64,000 nucleotides of DNA from positions 117,238-181,237 of the forward strand of contig NZ_JAERVO010000009.1 of the NCBI RefSeq assembly GCF_016798325.1, written 5' to 3'. Position 1 is the stretch's first letter. The number at the start of each line of letters is the position of its first letter. Positions 1-12,547 of this stretch are shown here, piece by piece. Source of the DNA: Marinobacter mangrovi. Its GTDB lineage: Bacteria; Pseudomonadota; Gammaproteobacteria; Pseudomonadales; Oleiphilaceae. Position numbers and translations under genes: made by a program. A model generated the notes under the pieces. That model did not search any database. It saw nothing but the letters and a program-made list of their open reading frames with translations, and was not told the DNA's origin.

Positions 1-1
1 C

Positions 2-1585
2 CATCGGGGGGCGGATGGCGAAGGCCAGATCGTCGTCAGCCTGTCCAGCCCGAAAATGTCTGTGGACCTGTCCGAAACCGGCGGTCGGATCCGTTTGGTG
101 ATGGATGGTGCCCGGGTCCCTGAATCCCTTCGTCGTCGCCTGGATGTCACCGATTTCGCAACACCGGTCACGCGTGTGGATACCTTTGTGCAGGGCGATG
201 ATGCGGTTGTGGAAATTCGCCCGAAAGGCAACTACGACTATCTGGCCTACCAGGCCGGCAACGAGTTTACGGTGAGCGTTGAACCGTTGTCTGATGAAGA
301 GGCGGAGAATCGTCGCGAGGAGAAGTTCCCGTACACCGGCGAGAAGCTGTCCCTGAACTTCCAGGACATCGAAGTTCGCTCGGTCCTGCAGTTGATCGCC
401 GATTTCACGGGTCTGAACCTGGTGGCCAGTGATACGGTCAGCGGCAGCATTACGCTGCGTCTGCAAAACGTGCCCTGGGACCAGGCTCTGGATCTGATTC
501 TGAAGACCAAGGGGCTGGACAAGCGTCAGATTGGTAACGTCTTGCTGGTTGCACCGGCTGACGAAATTGCTGCCCGAGAGCGTATGGAGCTGGAAACATC
601 CAAGCAGATTGCTGAATTGGCTCCGGTCCGTCTGGATATTATCCAGGTCAACTACGCAAAGGCTGCCGACATTGTCACTCTGATAAAGGCAGATGAAGAG
701 CTGATTTCAGATCGTGGCTTCGTATCTTCTGATCCGCGCACCAACACAATCAGTGTGCGTGAAACGGCCGACAAGCTTGAGCAGATAAGAAGATTGGTTT
801 CCACTTGGGATGTGCCTGTGCGTCAGGTTCTGATCGAGGCCCGTATCGTTCGCGCGTCCACTGATCTGGCTGAGGAGCTGGGTGTGCAGTGGGGAGTTGA
901 AGGTCGCGGTAATGCTAATGGCGGTAATAACAACGTGGTTGTTGGAGGCACGCAAAGTGGTATCAGCAATATCTCCTCAGGTTCACTGACGCTGCCTGCT
1001 GATAGCTTAAACGTCAATCTTGGTGCCGCCCAGTCGAATGCTTCTTCTATTGCCTTCGGTTACATCGGTACCGATTTCCTGGTGGATCTCGAGTTATCGG
1101 CGTATGCGAGCGATGGACAAGCTGAAATTGTGGCACAACCAAAGGTCGTGACAGCTGATCGCCAGACAGCCCGAATAAAGTCGGGTGAAGAAATACCCTA
1201 TCAGGAGGCTTCTTCGAGTGGTGCTACTTCTGTGTCCTTTAAGGAAGCGGTACTGTCTCTGGAAGTGACGCCCCAAATAACTCCTGACGACAAAATTATT
1301 ATGGATCTTGCCGTGAATCAGGATTCTCGAGGTGAGGAGACTGATGGGGTACCAAGCATAGATACCAATGAGGTTACAACCCAGGTGCTGGTCCGTAACG
1401 GTGAAACGGTCGTGCTTGGTGGTATATTCCAGTCTCAAAAATCCACCACCATTACCAAGACGCCGTTCCTGGGCGACATTCCGTACCTGGGAGCGCTGTT
1501 CCGCAACAAGTCGGTGGTTGATGAGCGCAGCGAGCTGCTGGTCTTCATTACGCCGAAGATCCTGAAAGGCGACCTGATCGACTGA
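2..1585 (+). CDS. pilQ: Type IV pilus secretin PilQ (5' end cut off by window)
   Basis: PilQ forms the outer-membrane gated channel through which the type IV pilus passes. The reading frame is open from the first bases of the window, so only the C-terminal 527 residues are present; the ATG at 56 is internal. Seen in order: the end of an AMIN domain (peptidoglycan binding, about residues 1-90), a secretin/TonB N-terminal domain (about 112-170), a second N-domain (about 200-265) and the secretin beta-domain, ending with the family signature VVLGGIF, TPFLGDIPYLG and LLVFITPKIL. The downstream aroK-aroB-damX order is the usual pilMNOPQ neighbourhood. A terminator follows at once, so the pil operon probably ends here. 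Confidence 0.97.
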   Translation, partial: HRGADGEGQIVVSLSSPKMSVDLSETGGRIRLVMDGARVPESLRRRLDVTDFATPVTRVDTFVQGDDAVVEIRPKGNYDYLAYQAGNEFTVSVEPLSDEEAENRREEKFPYTGEKLSLNFQDIEVRSVLQLIADFTGLNLVASDTVSGSITLRLQNVPWDQALDLILKTKGLDKRQIGNVLLVAPADEIAARERMELETSKQIAELAPVRLDIIQVNYAKAADIVTLIKADEELISDRGFVSSDPRTNTISVRETADKLEQIRRLVSTWDVPVRQVLIEARIVRASTDLAEELGVQWGVEGRGNANGGNNNVVVGGTQSGISNISSGSLTLPADSLNVNLGAAQSNASSIAFGYIGTDFLVDLELSAYASDGQAEIVAQPKVVTADRQTARIKSGEEIPYQEASSSGATSVSFKEAVLSLEVTPQITPDDKIIMDLAVNQDSRGEETDGVPSIDTNEVTTQVLVRNGETVVLGGIFQSQKSTTITKTPFLGDIPYLGALFRNKSVVDERSELLVFITPKILKGDLID

Positions 1586-1601
1586 TCACTGCCAGGATCC
1601 C

Positions 1602-1631
1602 AAAAGCCGCCTCGGAAGAGGCGGCTTTTTT
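1602..1631 (+). terminator. Intrinsic terminator after pilQ
   Basis: A perfect 8-bp stem (GCCGCCTC/GAGGCGGC) with a GGAA tetraloop is followed by six T residues and preceded by four A residues. It lies 17 bases after the pilQ stop and separates the pil operon from aroK. Confidence 0.9.
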
Positions 1632-1714
1632 GTTTGTACCGAGGCGAACAGGCGCTTATCGCGGGATTGGCGCCTGTGCTATGCTCAGCGCCCTGTATTG
1701 GATTGAGCAGAACT

Positions 1715-2281
1715 ATGCCGTTGCCGGAACGTATTGTGCTCGTGGGCCCTATGGGAGCCGGGAAAAGCACGATTGGACGCCTGTTGGCCAGAGAACTGGG
1801 CTATCGCTTTATCGATTCCGACCGCCTGATCGAAGAGCGTTGTGGAGCCAATATTCCGTGGATCTTCGACGTCGAGGGCGAGAGCGGCTTTCGAACCCGC
1901 GAGAGCAACATCCTGGAAGAGCTGTCCCATGAAACCGGTGCTGTGATTGCAACCGGCGGCGGTGCGGTCATGCGCGAAGAAAACCACGCCAGCTTGCGTC
2001 GGGCTGCGTTGATCGTTTACCTCAAGACCTCTGTGGACCAGCAGTTTGAGCGCACCCGGCGTGATCGCAACCGCCCGCTGCTCCAGCATGACGATCCCCG
2101 CGCCGTGTTGCAGGATCTGTTTGATCGACGGAATCCGATTTACAGCCAGCTTGCCGATATCGTGATGATGACGGATAAAAAGAGCCCGAGACTCGTCGTG
2201 CGCCAACTCATTAATCGCATCAAGCCACGGACGTCCCGCAAGAAACGGCACCTGAGGAAGGAAGGACACAAACATGCCTGA
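1715..2281 (+). CDS. aroK: Shikimate kinase
   Basis: AroK phosphorylates shikimate at the 3-OH with ATP, step five of the shikimate pathway (cytosol). The 188-residue protein has a P-loop GPMGAGKST at residues 11-19, the shikimate-binding IDSD near 37, GGGAV in the middle and an LID-type RDRNRPLL. The frame is open 27 codons further upstream, but the start at 1715 puts the P-loop at the usual distance from the N-terminus and gives a normal family length. The last 8 bases overlap aroB, implying translational coupling. The C-terminal tail is unusually basic ([15 protein letters not shown]). Confidence 0.95.
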   Translation: MPLPERIVLVGPMGAGKSTIGRLLARELGYRFIDSDRLIEERCGANIPWIFDVEGESGFRTRESNILEELSHETGAVIATGGGAVMREENHASLRRAALIVYLKTSVDQQFERTRRDRNRPLLQHDDPRAVLQDLFDRRNPIYSQLADIVMMTDKKSPRLVVRQLINRIKPRTSRKKRHLRKEGHKHA

Positions 2282-3362
2282 CGTCGCACGCACGCTAACG
2301 GTCGATCTTGGTGAGCGCAGCTACCCGATCCTGATTGGCCAGGGGCTGCTTGGATCCGTGGACCTGTCTTCTCACGTCCGGGGTGATCGTGTCCTGATCG
2401 TGACGAATGCGACCGTGGCGCCACTTTATCTGGAGCGCGCGACCGGATCGTTCCCCGGTAAGGCGGTCGACAGTGTCGTTCTTCCGGATGGCGAGCGGTA
2501 TAAGAACTGGGAAACGCTGAACCTTATTTTCGACGCCCTGCTGGAGAATCGGCATACCCGGAAAACGACGCTGGTTGCGCTGGGTGGTGGCGTGATTGGT
2601 GATATGACCGGCTTTGCGGCGGCCTGCTATCAACGTGGCGTGCACTTCATACAGATTCCGACAACCTTGTTGTCGCAGGTGGATTCCTCGGTTGGTGGTA
2701 AGACGGGCATCAACCATCCGCTGGGCAAGAACATGATCGGCGCGTTTCATCAGCCGGAAGTCGTGCTGATCGATACCGATACGCTGGGCACCCTGCCGCC
2801 GCGGGAGTTGCCTGCAGGGCTGGCGGAGGTCATCAAATATGGCCTGATTCGTGAGCCGGCCTTTCTGGAATGGCTGGAAAACAATATGGCCGCCCTCCGG
2901 TCACTGGATGCCACCGCGATGGTTGAGGCGATTTACCGGTCCTGTGCCTGCAAGGCGGAGGTGGTCGCAGTGGATGAGAAGGAGGGCGGGTTACGTGCCA
3001 TTCTCAATCTCGGCCACACGTTTGGCCATGCGATCGAAACCTTTACCGGGTATGGCACCTGGTTGCACGGTGAAGCCGTCGGAGCCGGCATGTTGATGGC
3101 GGCTGATCTGTCCTGCCGTCTCGGTTATCTCAGCGCTGACGATTTGGAACGTGTTGCCCGCATCCTGCAACGTGCCGATCTGCCGCTTGAGCCGCCCGCT
3201 GGAATGACGCCGGACGATTTTCTGGGATTGATGGCGGTCGACAAGAAGAATGTCGATGGAGCGCTGCGGCTGGTCCTGCTGGAATCGTTGGGCAAGGCGG
3301 TCGTGACCTCGGACTTCCCCGCACAAAAGCTGGGCGAAACGCTCGCCCGGTTTTGCAACTGA
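2274..3362 (+). CDS. aroB: 3-dehydroquinate synthase
   Basis: AroB cyclises DAHP to 3-dehydroquinate, the second shikimate-pathway step, using NAD+ and a divalent metal. The 362-residue length is standard. The NAD-binding GGGVIGD lies at 104-110; the substrate/metal-site segments [29 protein letters not shown] and [10 protein letters not shown] are all present and contain the expected Glu and His metal ligands. It overlaps aroK by 8 bases and is followed 30 bases later by damX. Confidence 0.97.
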   Translation: MPDVARTLTVDLGERSYPILIGQGLLGSVDLSSHVRGDRVLIVTNATVAPLYLERATGSFPGKAVDSVVLPDGERYKNWETLNLIFDALLENRHTRKTTLVALGGGVIGDMTGFAAACYQRGVHFIQIPTTLLSQVDSSVGGKTGINHPLGKNMIGAFHQPEVVLIDTDTLGTLPPRELPAGLAEVIKYGLIREPAFLEWLENNMAALRSLDATAMVEAIYRSCACKAEVVAVDEKEGGLRAILNLGHTFGHAIETFTGYGTWLHGEAVGAGMLMAADLSCRLGYLSADDLERVARILQRADLPLEPPAGMTPDDFLGLMAVDKKNVDGALRLVLLESLGKAVVTSDFPAQKLGETLARFCN

Positions 3363-3392
3363 GTATCGCGAATTACGGACACGGAAGATGCC

Positions 3393-5081
3393 ATGGCAGT
3401 TGACGAACAGTTGACCAGCGACCCCGGTGGTCTGTTTCAACGACTCCAGTCCCGCTATGGATTGGGCCAGGATCCGCTTGCCATGGACGTGCCTTTCTAC
3501 CCCGGGGGGCAGCGCGAGTATTCGCTGGAAACCCTGCGTCACCTGACGGCGTTCGGGGATATGGCCATCCTGGTCACCGGTGCCCGGGGTGCCGGCAAAA
3601 CCCGGGTGCTGGCCGAACTGGTCCGTCACGAGTCCGATCGCCTCGATTTTCAGCGTCTGAGCACCACCGACCTGGCCAGCGAACAGGCTCTGGCTGATCG
3701 TCTGCTCGCGATTGCCCATCAGGGACTGGCTACCGGGCGGACGGTTCGCGACGCCATTTACAACTTCTTCAAGTGGAGTGAGAGGGCGACTCTCCGGGGC
3801 CGTCGTATCGTCCTGCTGGTCGATGACGCGGATCATATGGCGGCGCCGTTGTTGCGGATGCTGGTGGCGGCGTTTACGCACGCGGATCGGGGGCAGGCGG
3901 CCGTCCCCGTGCTCTCCGGCTCGGATACCTTGCTCGATATGCTGGACAGCGAAGGGGGCGGTCTGCAGCATCAGGCTCACCAGATTCATCTGCGACCTCT
4001 GAATCGCGATGAAATTGCCGATTACCTTCGGCCAAGAATCGCCAAGGCCGGGGGTGATCCGGATGTGCTGTTAGCGGCGAGTCACCTGAAAAAACTGCAT
4101 GAGTTGGGGCAGGGCAGTTTCGGTCGTCTCAAGCGAACCGCGCCCGCCGTCTGGCTGGACATGGCTGGCCATCAGCCGGCGGCGAGACGAAACCGCATGA
4201 GCCCGCGAAAACTGGTCATTCCGCTAGCGGTGTTGCTCTTGCTGGGCGGCTCATGGCTCATGGTTTCCTGGCAGTACGATGACGTGGTCGCGCACCAGAA
4301 CGACCAGCCGGCGCCCGTTGAGCGCAAAACCATAAGGTTGGGGCCCGATGAAGAGTCCTGGCACCCCGAGGCTGAAACGACGTCTTCTCCACAACGATCG
4401 GCTCCCGATGTGTCGCTGAACGATCCGATATCGGCTTCCGAGGCCAAGGCCAATGAGGTTCCTCCAGATGCGCCAGCCGGCGATGGGGCGCCCGATCAAT
4501 CGCCAGTCGCCGGGAACGATGCGCTTGCGGCTGACGAGCCAAAGGCGGACGAGGTGACTGCAGCGGACTCTGTCGCGGCGATAGCGCAACCGTCCGAGGC
4601 TGAGTCAACGGAAGTGCCGCAGCCGACCCCCGCTGATCAGGCCAATGTGGTGGCTGAGCCGGAGGCAGCACCGGCGGAGACATCCAGCGAGAACAATCAA
4701 CCACAACCGAATGCATCGACAGGTCAGGCTGACGCAGAGACAGCGGTCTCCGCCGACCAAGCCGCCGATGAGACTCCCGAGCGGGCTTTCAAGCCGCAGG
4801 CCCCTGATCGTTTCACGCCTGTCGAAGCGCTTCGGGCCGGCGCGGGCCTGACAGCGCAGTTTATCGCAGGCTATGAGGAAAAGACGGCTCTCGACTTCCT
4901 GAGCGAGCACCCGGACATTGAGGGCATGGTTTACACACGCTCTACAAGAAAGGGCAAACCGTGGTATGTTGTGGTGTACGGGCAATTCTCCAGTCGTAAC
5001 GAGGCCCGTCAGGCCGTGAGCGATCTGCCACAGGGGTTGGCCGAGCACGACGTCTGGATTCGCTCGCGGTCCGGCCTTTGA
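3393..5081 (+). CDS. damX: DamX-like AAA ATPase with SPOR domain
   Basis: This is a bitopic inner-membrane protein of the DamX type, which binds denuded peptidoglycan at the division site. The 562 residues show an ExeA-like AAA ATPase domain with Walker A GARGAGKT (63-70) and Walker B IVLLVDDAD (139-147), one membrane segment (about 274-292) preceded by basic residues, a long low-complexity Ala/Pro/Glu/Asp/Gln linker (about 300-480) and a C-terminal SPOR domain (about 485-562) with WYVVVYGQF. The start is ATG 3393 with a GGAAG-like site upstream; an ATG five bases earlier is out of frame. Its place after aroB and before gltB is the conserved one. Septal localisation is family knowledge. Confidence 0.9.
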   Translation: MAVDEQLTSDPGGLFQRLQSRYGLGQDPLAMDVPFYPGGQREYSLETLRHLTAFGDMAILVTGARGAGKTRVLAELVRHESDRLDFQRLSTTDLASEQALADRLLAIAHQGLATGRTVRDAIYNFFKWSERATLRGRRIVLLVDDADHMAAPLLRMLVAAFTHADRGQAAVPVLSGSDTLLDMLDSEGGGLQHQAHQIHLRPLNRDEIADYLRPRIAKAGGDPDVLLAASHLKKLHELGQGSFGRLKRTAPAVWLDMAGHQPAARRNRMSPRKLVIPLAVLLLLGGSWLMVSWQYDDVVAHQNDQPAPVERKTIRLGPDEESWHPEAETTSSPQRSAPDVSLNDPISASEAKANEVPPDAPAGDGAPDQSPVAGNDALAADEPKADEVTAADSVAAIAQPSEAESTEVPQPTPADQANVVAEPEAAPAETSSENNQPQPNASTGQADAETAVSADQAADETPERAFKPQAPDRFTPVEALRAGAGLTAQFIAGYEEKTALDFLSEHPDIEGMVYTRSTRKGKPWYVVVYGQFSSRNEARQAVSDLPQGLAEHDVWIRSRSGL

Positions 5082-5143
5082 TGATGTGCCAGGGCCGTCA
5101 GGCCTGATTCGCAACTGGCGCAGCGTCGTCGCCAGGAAGTAAG

Positions 5144-5171
5144 CCGCCCGGGTTCATACGGCGCGGTTTTT
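5144..5171 (+). terminator. Probable terminator after damX
   Basis: CCGCCCG (5144-5150) can pair with a 3' arm CGG-c-GCGG (5159-5166) with one bulged C, and a T-rich tract follows (T5, then TATTC and T6). It lies 63 bases past the damX stop. Confidence 0.6.
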
Positions 5172-5236
5172 ATTCTTTTTTGTTCCAATCTCATCAATTT
5201 TATATTCCGTCAGTGCGTTAAAAATCGCTCAACAAT

Positions 5237-5265
5237 TTGAGTACGTATTACTGCGCATGTAAAAT
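5237..5265 (+). promoter_or_regulatory. Sigma-70 promoter of gltBD
   Basis: TTGAGT (5237-5242) and TAAAAT (5260-5265) are separated by exactly 17 bases and lie about 90 bases before gltB. The surrounding 5160-5260 stretch is AT-rich for this genome and could also hold activator sites; none was identified. Confidence 0.75.
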
Positions 5266-5358
5266 AGCCAGCCCCCATTTTCAGTGTCAGTGGGTAATGT
5301 GCCTGGGCTCGGCACCTATCCCGTTGATTGAAAAGAATATTTTAGTGAGAGAACGCTT

Positions 5359-8300
5359 ATGATGACAGGTTTGTATCATCCCGGTGAGTTCAGGGACAAC
5401 TGTGGATTCGGCCTGATTGCCCACATGAAGGGCGATGCCAGCCACAAGTTGCTGCAAACTGCCATCGAGTCGCTGACCTGCATGACCCACCGTGGTGGGA
5501 TTGCGGCGGACGGCAAGACCGGTGACGGCTGTGGCTTGTTGCTGCAGAAACCTGACGCATTCCTGCGCAAGGCCGCCAAGGCAAGTCTGGGCAAGACGCT
5601 GGGCGACCTGTACGGCGTTGGCATGATTTTCCTCGATCAGGACGAGAAGAAAGCCGAACGGGGTCGTAAGACTCTCGAAAAGCATCTTGTCGACCAGGGG
5701 CTGGAGATCGTCGGGTGGCGTGAAGTGCCGACGGACAGCAGTTGCCTCGGCCCCATGGCGATGGACTGTCTGCCGCGTATAGAACAGGTGTTCGTGGAGC
5801 CGGCGGGCAAGGATGAGCCGGCATTCGGCATCAGTCTGTTCCTGGGGCGTCGCCACGCCGAGCGCGAGATGGCGGATGATCCCGAATTCTACATCTGCAG
5901 CCTGTCGCACAAGACGATCTCCTACAAAGGCCTGATGATGCCGGTGGATCTGCCCACCTTCTATCAGGACCTGGGCGATCCGGACCTGCATACGGCCATC
6001 TGTGTCTTCCACCAGCGCTTCTCCACCAACACCATGCCGCGCTGGCCGCTGGCTCAGCCGTTCCGCTTCCTGGCGCACAACGGCGAGATCAACACGGTCG
6101 AAGGCAATCGGAACTGGGCAATTGCCCGGGCCTCCAAGTTCAAGTCGCCGGATCTGCCGGATCTGCAAACCCTGCAGCCGCTGGTTAACCGGACCGGCTC
6201 CGACTCTTCCAGCATGGACAACATGCTGGAAATTCTGTTGGCCGGAGGTGTCGACCTGTTCCGTGCGGTGCGGATGATGATTCCGCCCGCTTGGCAGAAC
6301 GTCGACACCATGGATTCCGATCTGCGGGCCTTCTACGAATACAACTCCATGCACATGGAACCATGGGATGGTCCGGCTGGCCTGGTGCTGTCCGACGGTC
6401 GTCATGCCGTCTGCATGCTGGACCGGAACGGTCTGCGGCCGGCGCGCTGGGTTATCACCAAGGATGACTTCATCACGCTGGCCTCCGAAATCGGTACCTA
6501 CAGCTACAAGCCGGAAGACGTTGTGGCCAAGGGCCGTGTCGGACCGGGCCAGATGCTGGCGATCGACACCGAATCCGGCGAAGTCCTGCATACCAAGGAC
6601 ATCGACCAGCGCCTCAAGAGCGCCCAGCCCTACAAGCGCTGGCTGCGTGAGAACGCGCTGCGTGTCGAGGCGACGCTGAATCAGGACACCCCGGAATTCA
6701 AGCTGATGGAAAGCGACGAGCTGAAAATCCATCAGAAGATGTTCCACGTGTCTTTCGAAGAGCGGGACCAGGTGCTGCGTCCGCTGGCCGAAAGCGGTCA
6801 GGAAGCGGTGGGCTCCATGGGTGACGATACGCCGATGGCTGTGCTGTCCAGCAAGGTTCGCCACGCAGCTGACTTTTTCCGTCAGAAGTTCGCCCAGGTG
6901 ACCAACCCGGCGATCGACCCGTTGCGGGAATCCATCGTCATGTCGCTGGAGACCTGTCTGGGGGCTGAGCGCAATGTGTTCGAGGAAACGCCGGATCACG
7001 CCAACCGGATTATCCTGTCCACACCGGTGCTGTCGCCGGCCAAGTTCCTGCGCATCGAGAGCAACGACCGGCCGGGTTTTGAAGTCGAGCGGATCCGCCT
7101 GAGCTACCGTCCTGAGCTGGGGCTCAAGCAGGCCATTGAAGCCGTCTGTGACGAGGCCGAGCAGGCCGTGCGCAACGGCAAGGTGTTGTTGATCCTGAGC
7201 GACAAGGACCTCAAGGAAGGTGAACTGCCGGTCAATGCCATGATGGCCACCGGCGCCGTGCACCACCATCTGGTCCGCAAAGGCCTGCGCTCGGACTCCA
7301 ACCTGATCATTGAAACCGGCTGGGCGCGGGATCCGCACCATTTTGCCGTGCTGTTCGGTTTCGGCGCGACGGCGGTTTACCCGTACCTGTCGTACCAGAT
7401 CCTCAACGACCTGATCCGCACCGGTGAAGTCATGATGGATCCGATCGAGGCCAAGAATAACTACCGCAAGGGCATCAACAAGGGCCTGCTCAAGATCCTG
7501 TCCAAGATGGGGATCTCGACCATCACGTCTTACCGTGGCGCCCAGCTGTTTGAAGCCATCGGTCTGGCCGACGAAGTGGTCGACCTGTGCTTCTGTGAAG
7601 TGCCGAGCCGCATCCAGGGTGCCGGTTTCTACGATTTCCAGCAGGATCAGGAACTGCTGGCCAGCAATGCCTGGAAACAGCGTAAGCCGATCGCCCAGGG
7701 CGGCGTGCTGAAATACGTCCACGGGCAGGAATACCACGCGTTCAACCCTGATGTGGTCAATACCCTGCAACGCGCGGTCATCGACGGCAATTACGGCACC
7801 TACCGCGAATACGCCGGCCTGGTGAACGAGCGTCCGGTGGCGACCCTGCGCGACCTGCTGACCTTCCGCAAGGACATCAAGGCGGTGGATCTGGACAGCG
7901 TCGAGCCGGTGGAAGCCATTTTCCCGCGCTTCGATTCTGCGGCCATGTCCCTGGGGGCGCTGTCGCCGGAAGCCCACGAGGCGCTGGCGGTGGCGATGAA
8001 CACCCTGGGCGGTCGCTCGAATTCCGGTGAGGGCGGTGAAGATCCCGCCCGTTACGGCACCGAGAAACGCTCCAAGATCAAACAGGTGGCTTCCGGCCGT
8101 TTTGGTGTGACCGCGGAATACCTGCGCAGCGCAGACGTCATGCAGATCAAGGTCGCTCAGGGCGCCAAGCCCGGTGAGGGTGGCCAGCTGCCGGGAGGCA
8201 AGGTCAACGAACTGATCGCCCGTCTGCGCTATTCCGTACCGGGTGTGACCCTGATTTCACCGCCGCCGCACCACGATATCTACTCCATCGAGGATCTGGC

Positions 8301-9807
8301 GCAGCTGATCTTTGACCTCAAGCAGGTCAACCCGAAAGCGCTGGTATCGGTGAAGCTGGTGTCCGAGCCGGGCGTGGGGACCATCGCGGCCGGTGTCGCC
8401 AAGGCCTACGCCGACCTGATTACCGTCTCCGGTTACGACGGCGGTACCGCAGCCAGCCCGCTGACCTCGATCCGCTACGCCGGTTCCCCGTGGGAGCTGG
8501 GTCTGAGCGAGGCGCATCAGGCGCTGCGGGGTAATGACCTGCGCGGTAAGATCCGCCTGCAGACGGACGGCGGTCTGAAGACCGGTCTGGACGTGGTCAA
8601 GGCGGCCATCCTGGGTGCTGAAAGTTTCGGCTTTGGCACCACCCCGATGGTGGCGCTGGGTTGTAAATACCTGCGGATCTGTCACCTGAACAACTGCGCG
8701 ACCGGTGTCGCCACCCAGAACGACCAGCTGCGTGAAGATCACTTCAAGGGCACCGTCGAAATGGCGATGAACTTCTTCCGCTTCGTGGCGGCGGAAACCC
8801 GGGAGTGGATGGCCAAGCTGGGCGTCACCAGTCTGGAAGAGCTGGTGGGCCGGACCGATCTGCTGGAAGTACTGCCGGGTGACACGCCGCGTCAGCAGAA
8901 GTTGAACCTGAACCCGCTGCTGCAGAACGATCACATTCCGGCTGACAAGCCACACACCTGTCAGGTGGAGCGCAACACGCCTTTCGATAAAGGTACGCTG
9001 GCCGAGCAGATGGTCAGTGACGTGAGCGAGGCGATCACCAATAAGGCCGGTGGTACCTGGCAGTACCGCGTCACCAACTGCGATCGCTCCATTGGCGCCC
9101 GGATCTCGGGTGAAATCGCCCAGTTGCACGGCAACCAGGGTATGGTCGGCGCGCCGATCACGCTGGAGCTGACCGGCACGGCTGGGCAGAGCTTCGGCGT
9201 CTGGAACGTCGGTGGCCTGAACCTGATCCTCGAAGGCGATGCCAACGACTACGTCGGTAAAGGCATGACCGGCGGCAAACTGGTTATCCGTCCGCCGCGG
9301 GAAAGCAGCTTCAAGACCCAGGACACGTCGATCATCGGTAACACCTGTCTCTACGGGGCGACCGGCGGCAAACTCTACGCTGCAGGCACCACGGGTGAGC
9401 GTTTCGGTGTCCGGAATTCCGGGGCGCACGCCGTCGTTGAAGGCGTGGGTGACCACTGTTGTGAGTACATGACCGGCGGTCTGGTGACCGTACTGGGCAA
9501 TACCGGCCACAACTTCGGGGCGGGTATGACCGGCGGTTTCGCCTACGTCCTGGACCAGCAGAACACCTTCGTGGACAAGTACAACCACGAGCTGGTGGAA
9601 ATCCAGCGTATTTCCAGCGAAGACATGGAGCCGTACCGCAACCATCTTCGCAGCGTAATCCGTGAGCATGTGACGGAGACCCAGAGCGAATGGGCGGAGC
9701 ACATCCTCGACAATTTCGATGACTATATTGGCCGGTTCTGGCTGGTTAAGCCCAAGGCGGCGAGCCTGCGCACCCTGCTGGCCAGCACTCGGGCGCGACC
9801 GGAATAA
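5359..9807 (+). CDS. gltB: Glutamate synthase (NADPH) large subunit
   Basis: GltB makes two glutamates from glutamine and 2-oxoglutarate, with electrons delivered by GltD. At 1482 residues it has normal length. Domains: class II glutamine amidotransferase with nucleophile Cys15 in DNCGFG after a short propeptide, a central domain, the FMN-binding synthase domain with a 3Fe-4S cluster at Cys1102, Cys1108 and Cys1113, and the C-terminal GXGXG beta-helix. ATG 5359 has a GAGAG site eight bases upstream; an ATG directly after it is possible. Long antisense open frames opposite this gene are codon-bias shadows. Confidence 0.98.
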   Translation: MMTGLYHPGEFRDNCGFGLIAHMKGDASHKLLQTAIESLTCMTHRGGIAADGKTGDGCGLLLQKPDAFLRKAAKASLGKTLGDLYGVGMIFLDQDEKKAERGRKTLEKHLVDQGLEIVGWREVPTDSSCLGPMAMDCLPRIEQVFVEPAGKDEPAFGISLFLGRRHAEREMADDPEFYICSLSHKTISYKGLMMPVDLPTFYQDLGDPDLHTAICVFHQRFSTNTMPRWPLAQPFRFLAHNGEINTVEGNRNWAIARASKFKSPDLPDLQTLQPLVNRTGSDSSSMDNMLEILLAGGVDLFRAVRMMIPPAWQNVDTMDSDLRAFYEYNSMHMEPWDGPAGLVLSDGRHAVCMLDRNGLRPARWVITKDDFITLASEIGTYSYKPEDVVAKGRVGPGQMLAIDTESGEVLHTKDIDQRLKSAQPYKRWLRENALRVEATLNQDTPEFKLMESDELKIHQKMFHVSFEERDQVLRPLAESGQEAVGSMGDDTPMAVLSSKVRHAADFFRQKFAQVTNPAIDPLRESIVMSLETCLGAERNVFEETPDHANRIILSTPVLSPAKFLRIESNDRPGFEVERIRLSYRPELGLKQAIEAVCDEAEQAVRNGKVLLILSDKDLKEGELPVNAMMATGAVHHHLVRKGLRSDSNLIIETGWARDPHHFAVLFGFGATAVYPYLSYQILNDLIRTGEVMMDPIEAKNNYRKGINKGLLKILSKMGISTITSYRGAQLFEAIGLADEVVDLCFCEVPSRIQGAGFYDFQQDQELLASNAWKQRKPIAQGGVLKYVHGQEYHAFNPDVVNTLQRAVIDGNYGTYREYAGLVNERPVATLRDLLTFRKDIKAVDLDSVEPVEAIFPRFDSAAMSLGALSPEAHEALAVAMNTLGGRSNSGEGGEDPARYGTEKRSKIKQVASGRFGVTAEYLRSADVMQIKVAQGAKPGEGGQLPGGKVNELIARLRYSVPGVTLISPPPHHDIYSIEDLAQLIFDLKQVNPKALVSVKLVSEPGVGTIAAGVAKAYADLITVSGYDGGTAASPLTSIRYAGSPWELGLSEAHQALRGNDLRGKIRLQTDGGLKTGLDVVKAAILGAESFGFGTTPMVALGCKYLRICHLNNCATGVATQNDQLREDHFKGTVEMAMNFFRFVAAETREWMAKLGVTSLEELVGRTDLLEVLPGDTPRQQKLNLNPLLQNDHIPADKPHTCQVERNTPFDKGTLAEQMVSDVSEAITNKAGGTWQYRVTNCDRSIGARISGEIAQLHGNQGMVGAPITLELTGTAGQSFGVWNVGGLNLILEGDANDYVGKGMTGGKLVIRPPRESSFKTQDTSIIGNTCLYGATGGKLYAAGTTGERFGVRNSGAHAVVEGVGDHCCEYMTGGLVTVLGNTGHNFGAGMTGGFAYVLDQQNTFVDKYNHELVEIQRISSEDMEPYRNHLRSVIREHVTETQSEWAEHILDNFDDYIGRFWLVKPKAASLRTLLASTRARPE

Positions 9808-9816
9808 CGGCCGCAC

Positions 9817-9834
9817 GCGCCGCTTCGGCGGCGC
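9817..9834 (+). other. UUCG hairpin between gltB and gltD
   Basis: GCGCCGC, TTCG, GCGGCGC forms a perfect 7-bp stem with a UUCG tetraloop in the 70-base gltB-gltD gap. No T-run follows, so it looks like an mRNA processing or stabilising element rather than a terminator. Confidence 0.6.
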
Positions 9835-9859
9835 CACCTGAACCCCGCATCGAAATTGA

Positions 9860-11296
<1,437 letters not shown>

Positions 11297-11345
11297 CGAG
11301 AGCAGCCGCAATACGACGGCACAGGCAGATTGAATAAGGGGCATT

Positions 11346-12416
11346 ATGTCAGCACTCATGAATGACCGGTTCCTGCGCGCACTCCAGCGCCAGCCGGTGG
11401 ATCGCACACCGGTCTGGATGATGCGCCAGGCAGGGCGTTACCTGCCGGAGTACCGGGCGACTCGCGCCAAGGCCGGCGATTTCATGAGTCTGTGTCGGAA
11501 TGCCGAACTCGCCTGTGAGGTGACGCTGCAGCCCCTCGAGCGGTATCCATTGGATGCCGCCATCCTGTTTTCCGACATCCTGACCATTCCGGACGCGATG
11601 GGGCTGGGCCTGTATTTCGAGACGGGCGAAGGTCCCAAGTTCCGTCATACGGTGCGTTCTGCAGCCGACGTCGAAGCGTTGCCTACCCTGACGGCGGACA
11701 CCGATCTGGACTACGTGGTCTCTGCGGTGGCCACCATTCGCAAGGCCCTGAACGGCAGCGTGCCGTTGATCGGGTTCTCCGGCAGTCCGTGGACGCTGGC
11801 CACCTATATGGTCGAAGGCGGCTCCTCCAAGGACTTCCGCGAAGCCAAACGGTTGCTCTACAGCGAACCGGCGGTGATGCATGCGCTGCTCGGCAAGTTG
11901 GCGGATGCGGTGACCGACTACCTCAATGCCCAGATTCGTGCCGGCGCCCAGGCCGTGCAGATTTTTGACACCTGGGGTGGCGTGCTACCGAGTTGGGCCT
12001 ACACCGAGTTCTCACTGGCCTACATGAAACAGATCGTGGACGGCCTGATCCGCGAGCACGAAGGCCGCCACGTGCCGGTCATCCTGTTCACCAAGAACGG
12101 TGGGCAGTGGCTGGAATCGATGGCGGAGTCCGGTGCTGACGCCCTGGGTCTGGACTGGACCACGGACATTCGCGAGGCCCGTGCCCGGGTCGGCGACCGT
12201 GTTGCGCTGCAGGGCAATATGGACCCGACCATGCTGTATGCACCGCCTGAGCGGATTCGCGAAGAAGTGGCGCACATCCTGGCGCGTTTCGGCGAGGGAT
12301 CCGGCCATATCTTCAACCTGGGGCATGGCATCACGCCGGATGTCGATCCGAGCCACGCGGATGCCTTCATTCGCGCGGTCTGCGAGCTGAGTCCGCCTTA
12401 CCATGGCGGCAAGTAG
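11346..12416 (+). CDS. hemE: Uroporphyrinogen decarboxylase
   Basis: HemE removes four acetate carboxyls from uroporphyrinogen III to give coproporphyrinogen III in haem synthesis. The 356-residue protein carries the family signature [11 protein letters not shown] at residues 27-37, [31 protein letters not shown] and the C-terminal [10 protein letters not shown]. An AAGGGG site lies just before the ATG. The gltBD-hemE order is conserved in pseudomonads. Confidence 0.97.
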   Translation: MSALMNDRFLRALQRQPVDRTPVWMMRQAGRYLPEYRATRAKAGDFMSLCRNAELACEVTLQPLERYPLDAAILFSDILTIPDAMGLGLYFETGEGPKFRHTVRSAADVEALPTLTADTDLDYVVSAVATIRKALNGSVPLIGFSGSPWTLATYMVEGGSSKDFREAKRLLYSEPAVMHALLGKLADAVTDYLNAQIRAGAQAVQIFDTWGGVLPSWAYTEFSLAYMKQIVDGLIREHEGRHVPVILFTKNGGQWLESMAESGADALGLDWTTDIREARARVGDRVALQGNMDPTMLYAPPERIREEVAHILARFGEGSGHIFNLGHGITPDVDPSHADAFIRAVCELSPPYHGGK

Positions 12417-12437
12417 CTCGCGATTAATACGATCGGG

Positions 12438-12466
12438 TTGGTTGCCCCCGTATGCGGGGCTATAGT
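12438..12466 (+). promoter_or_regulatory. Candidate promoter for the PilZ gene
   Basis: TTGGTT (12438-12443) and TATAGT (12461-12466) are 17 bases apart, about 80 bases before the PilZ gene. A small CCCCG/CGGGG inverted repeat sits inside the spacer, which is unusual and may be coincidental. Confidence 0.45.
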
Positions 12467-12547
12467 GATAGGTGGGCGTCGATGAAGCGAACGTTGAAGT
12501 GCTTCAGCGGCCCATGCCATTGCTTGCAATAACAAGAGACTGTCACG

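Noticed and set aside
5287..7977. An 896-codon open frame on the minus strand opposite gltB
   Set aside because: It is a GC-codon-bias shadow: gltB is a clear 1482-residue enzyme with all motifs, and the antisense product has no family features or ribosome site.
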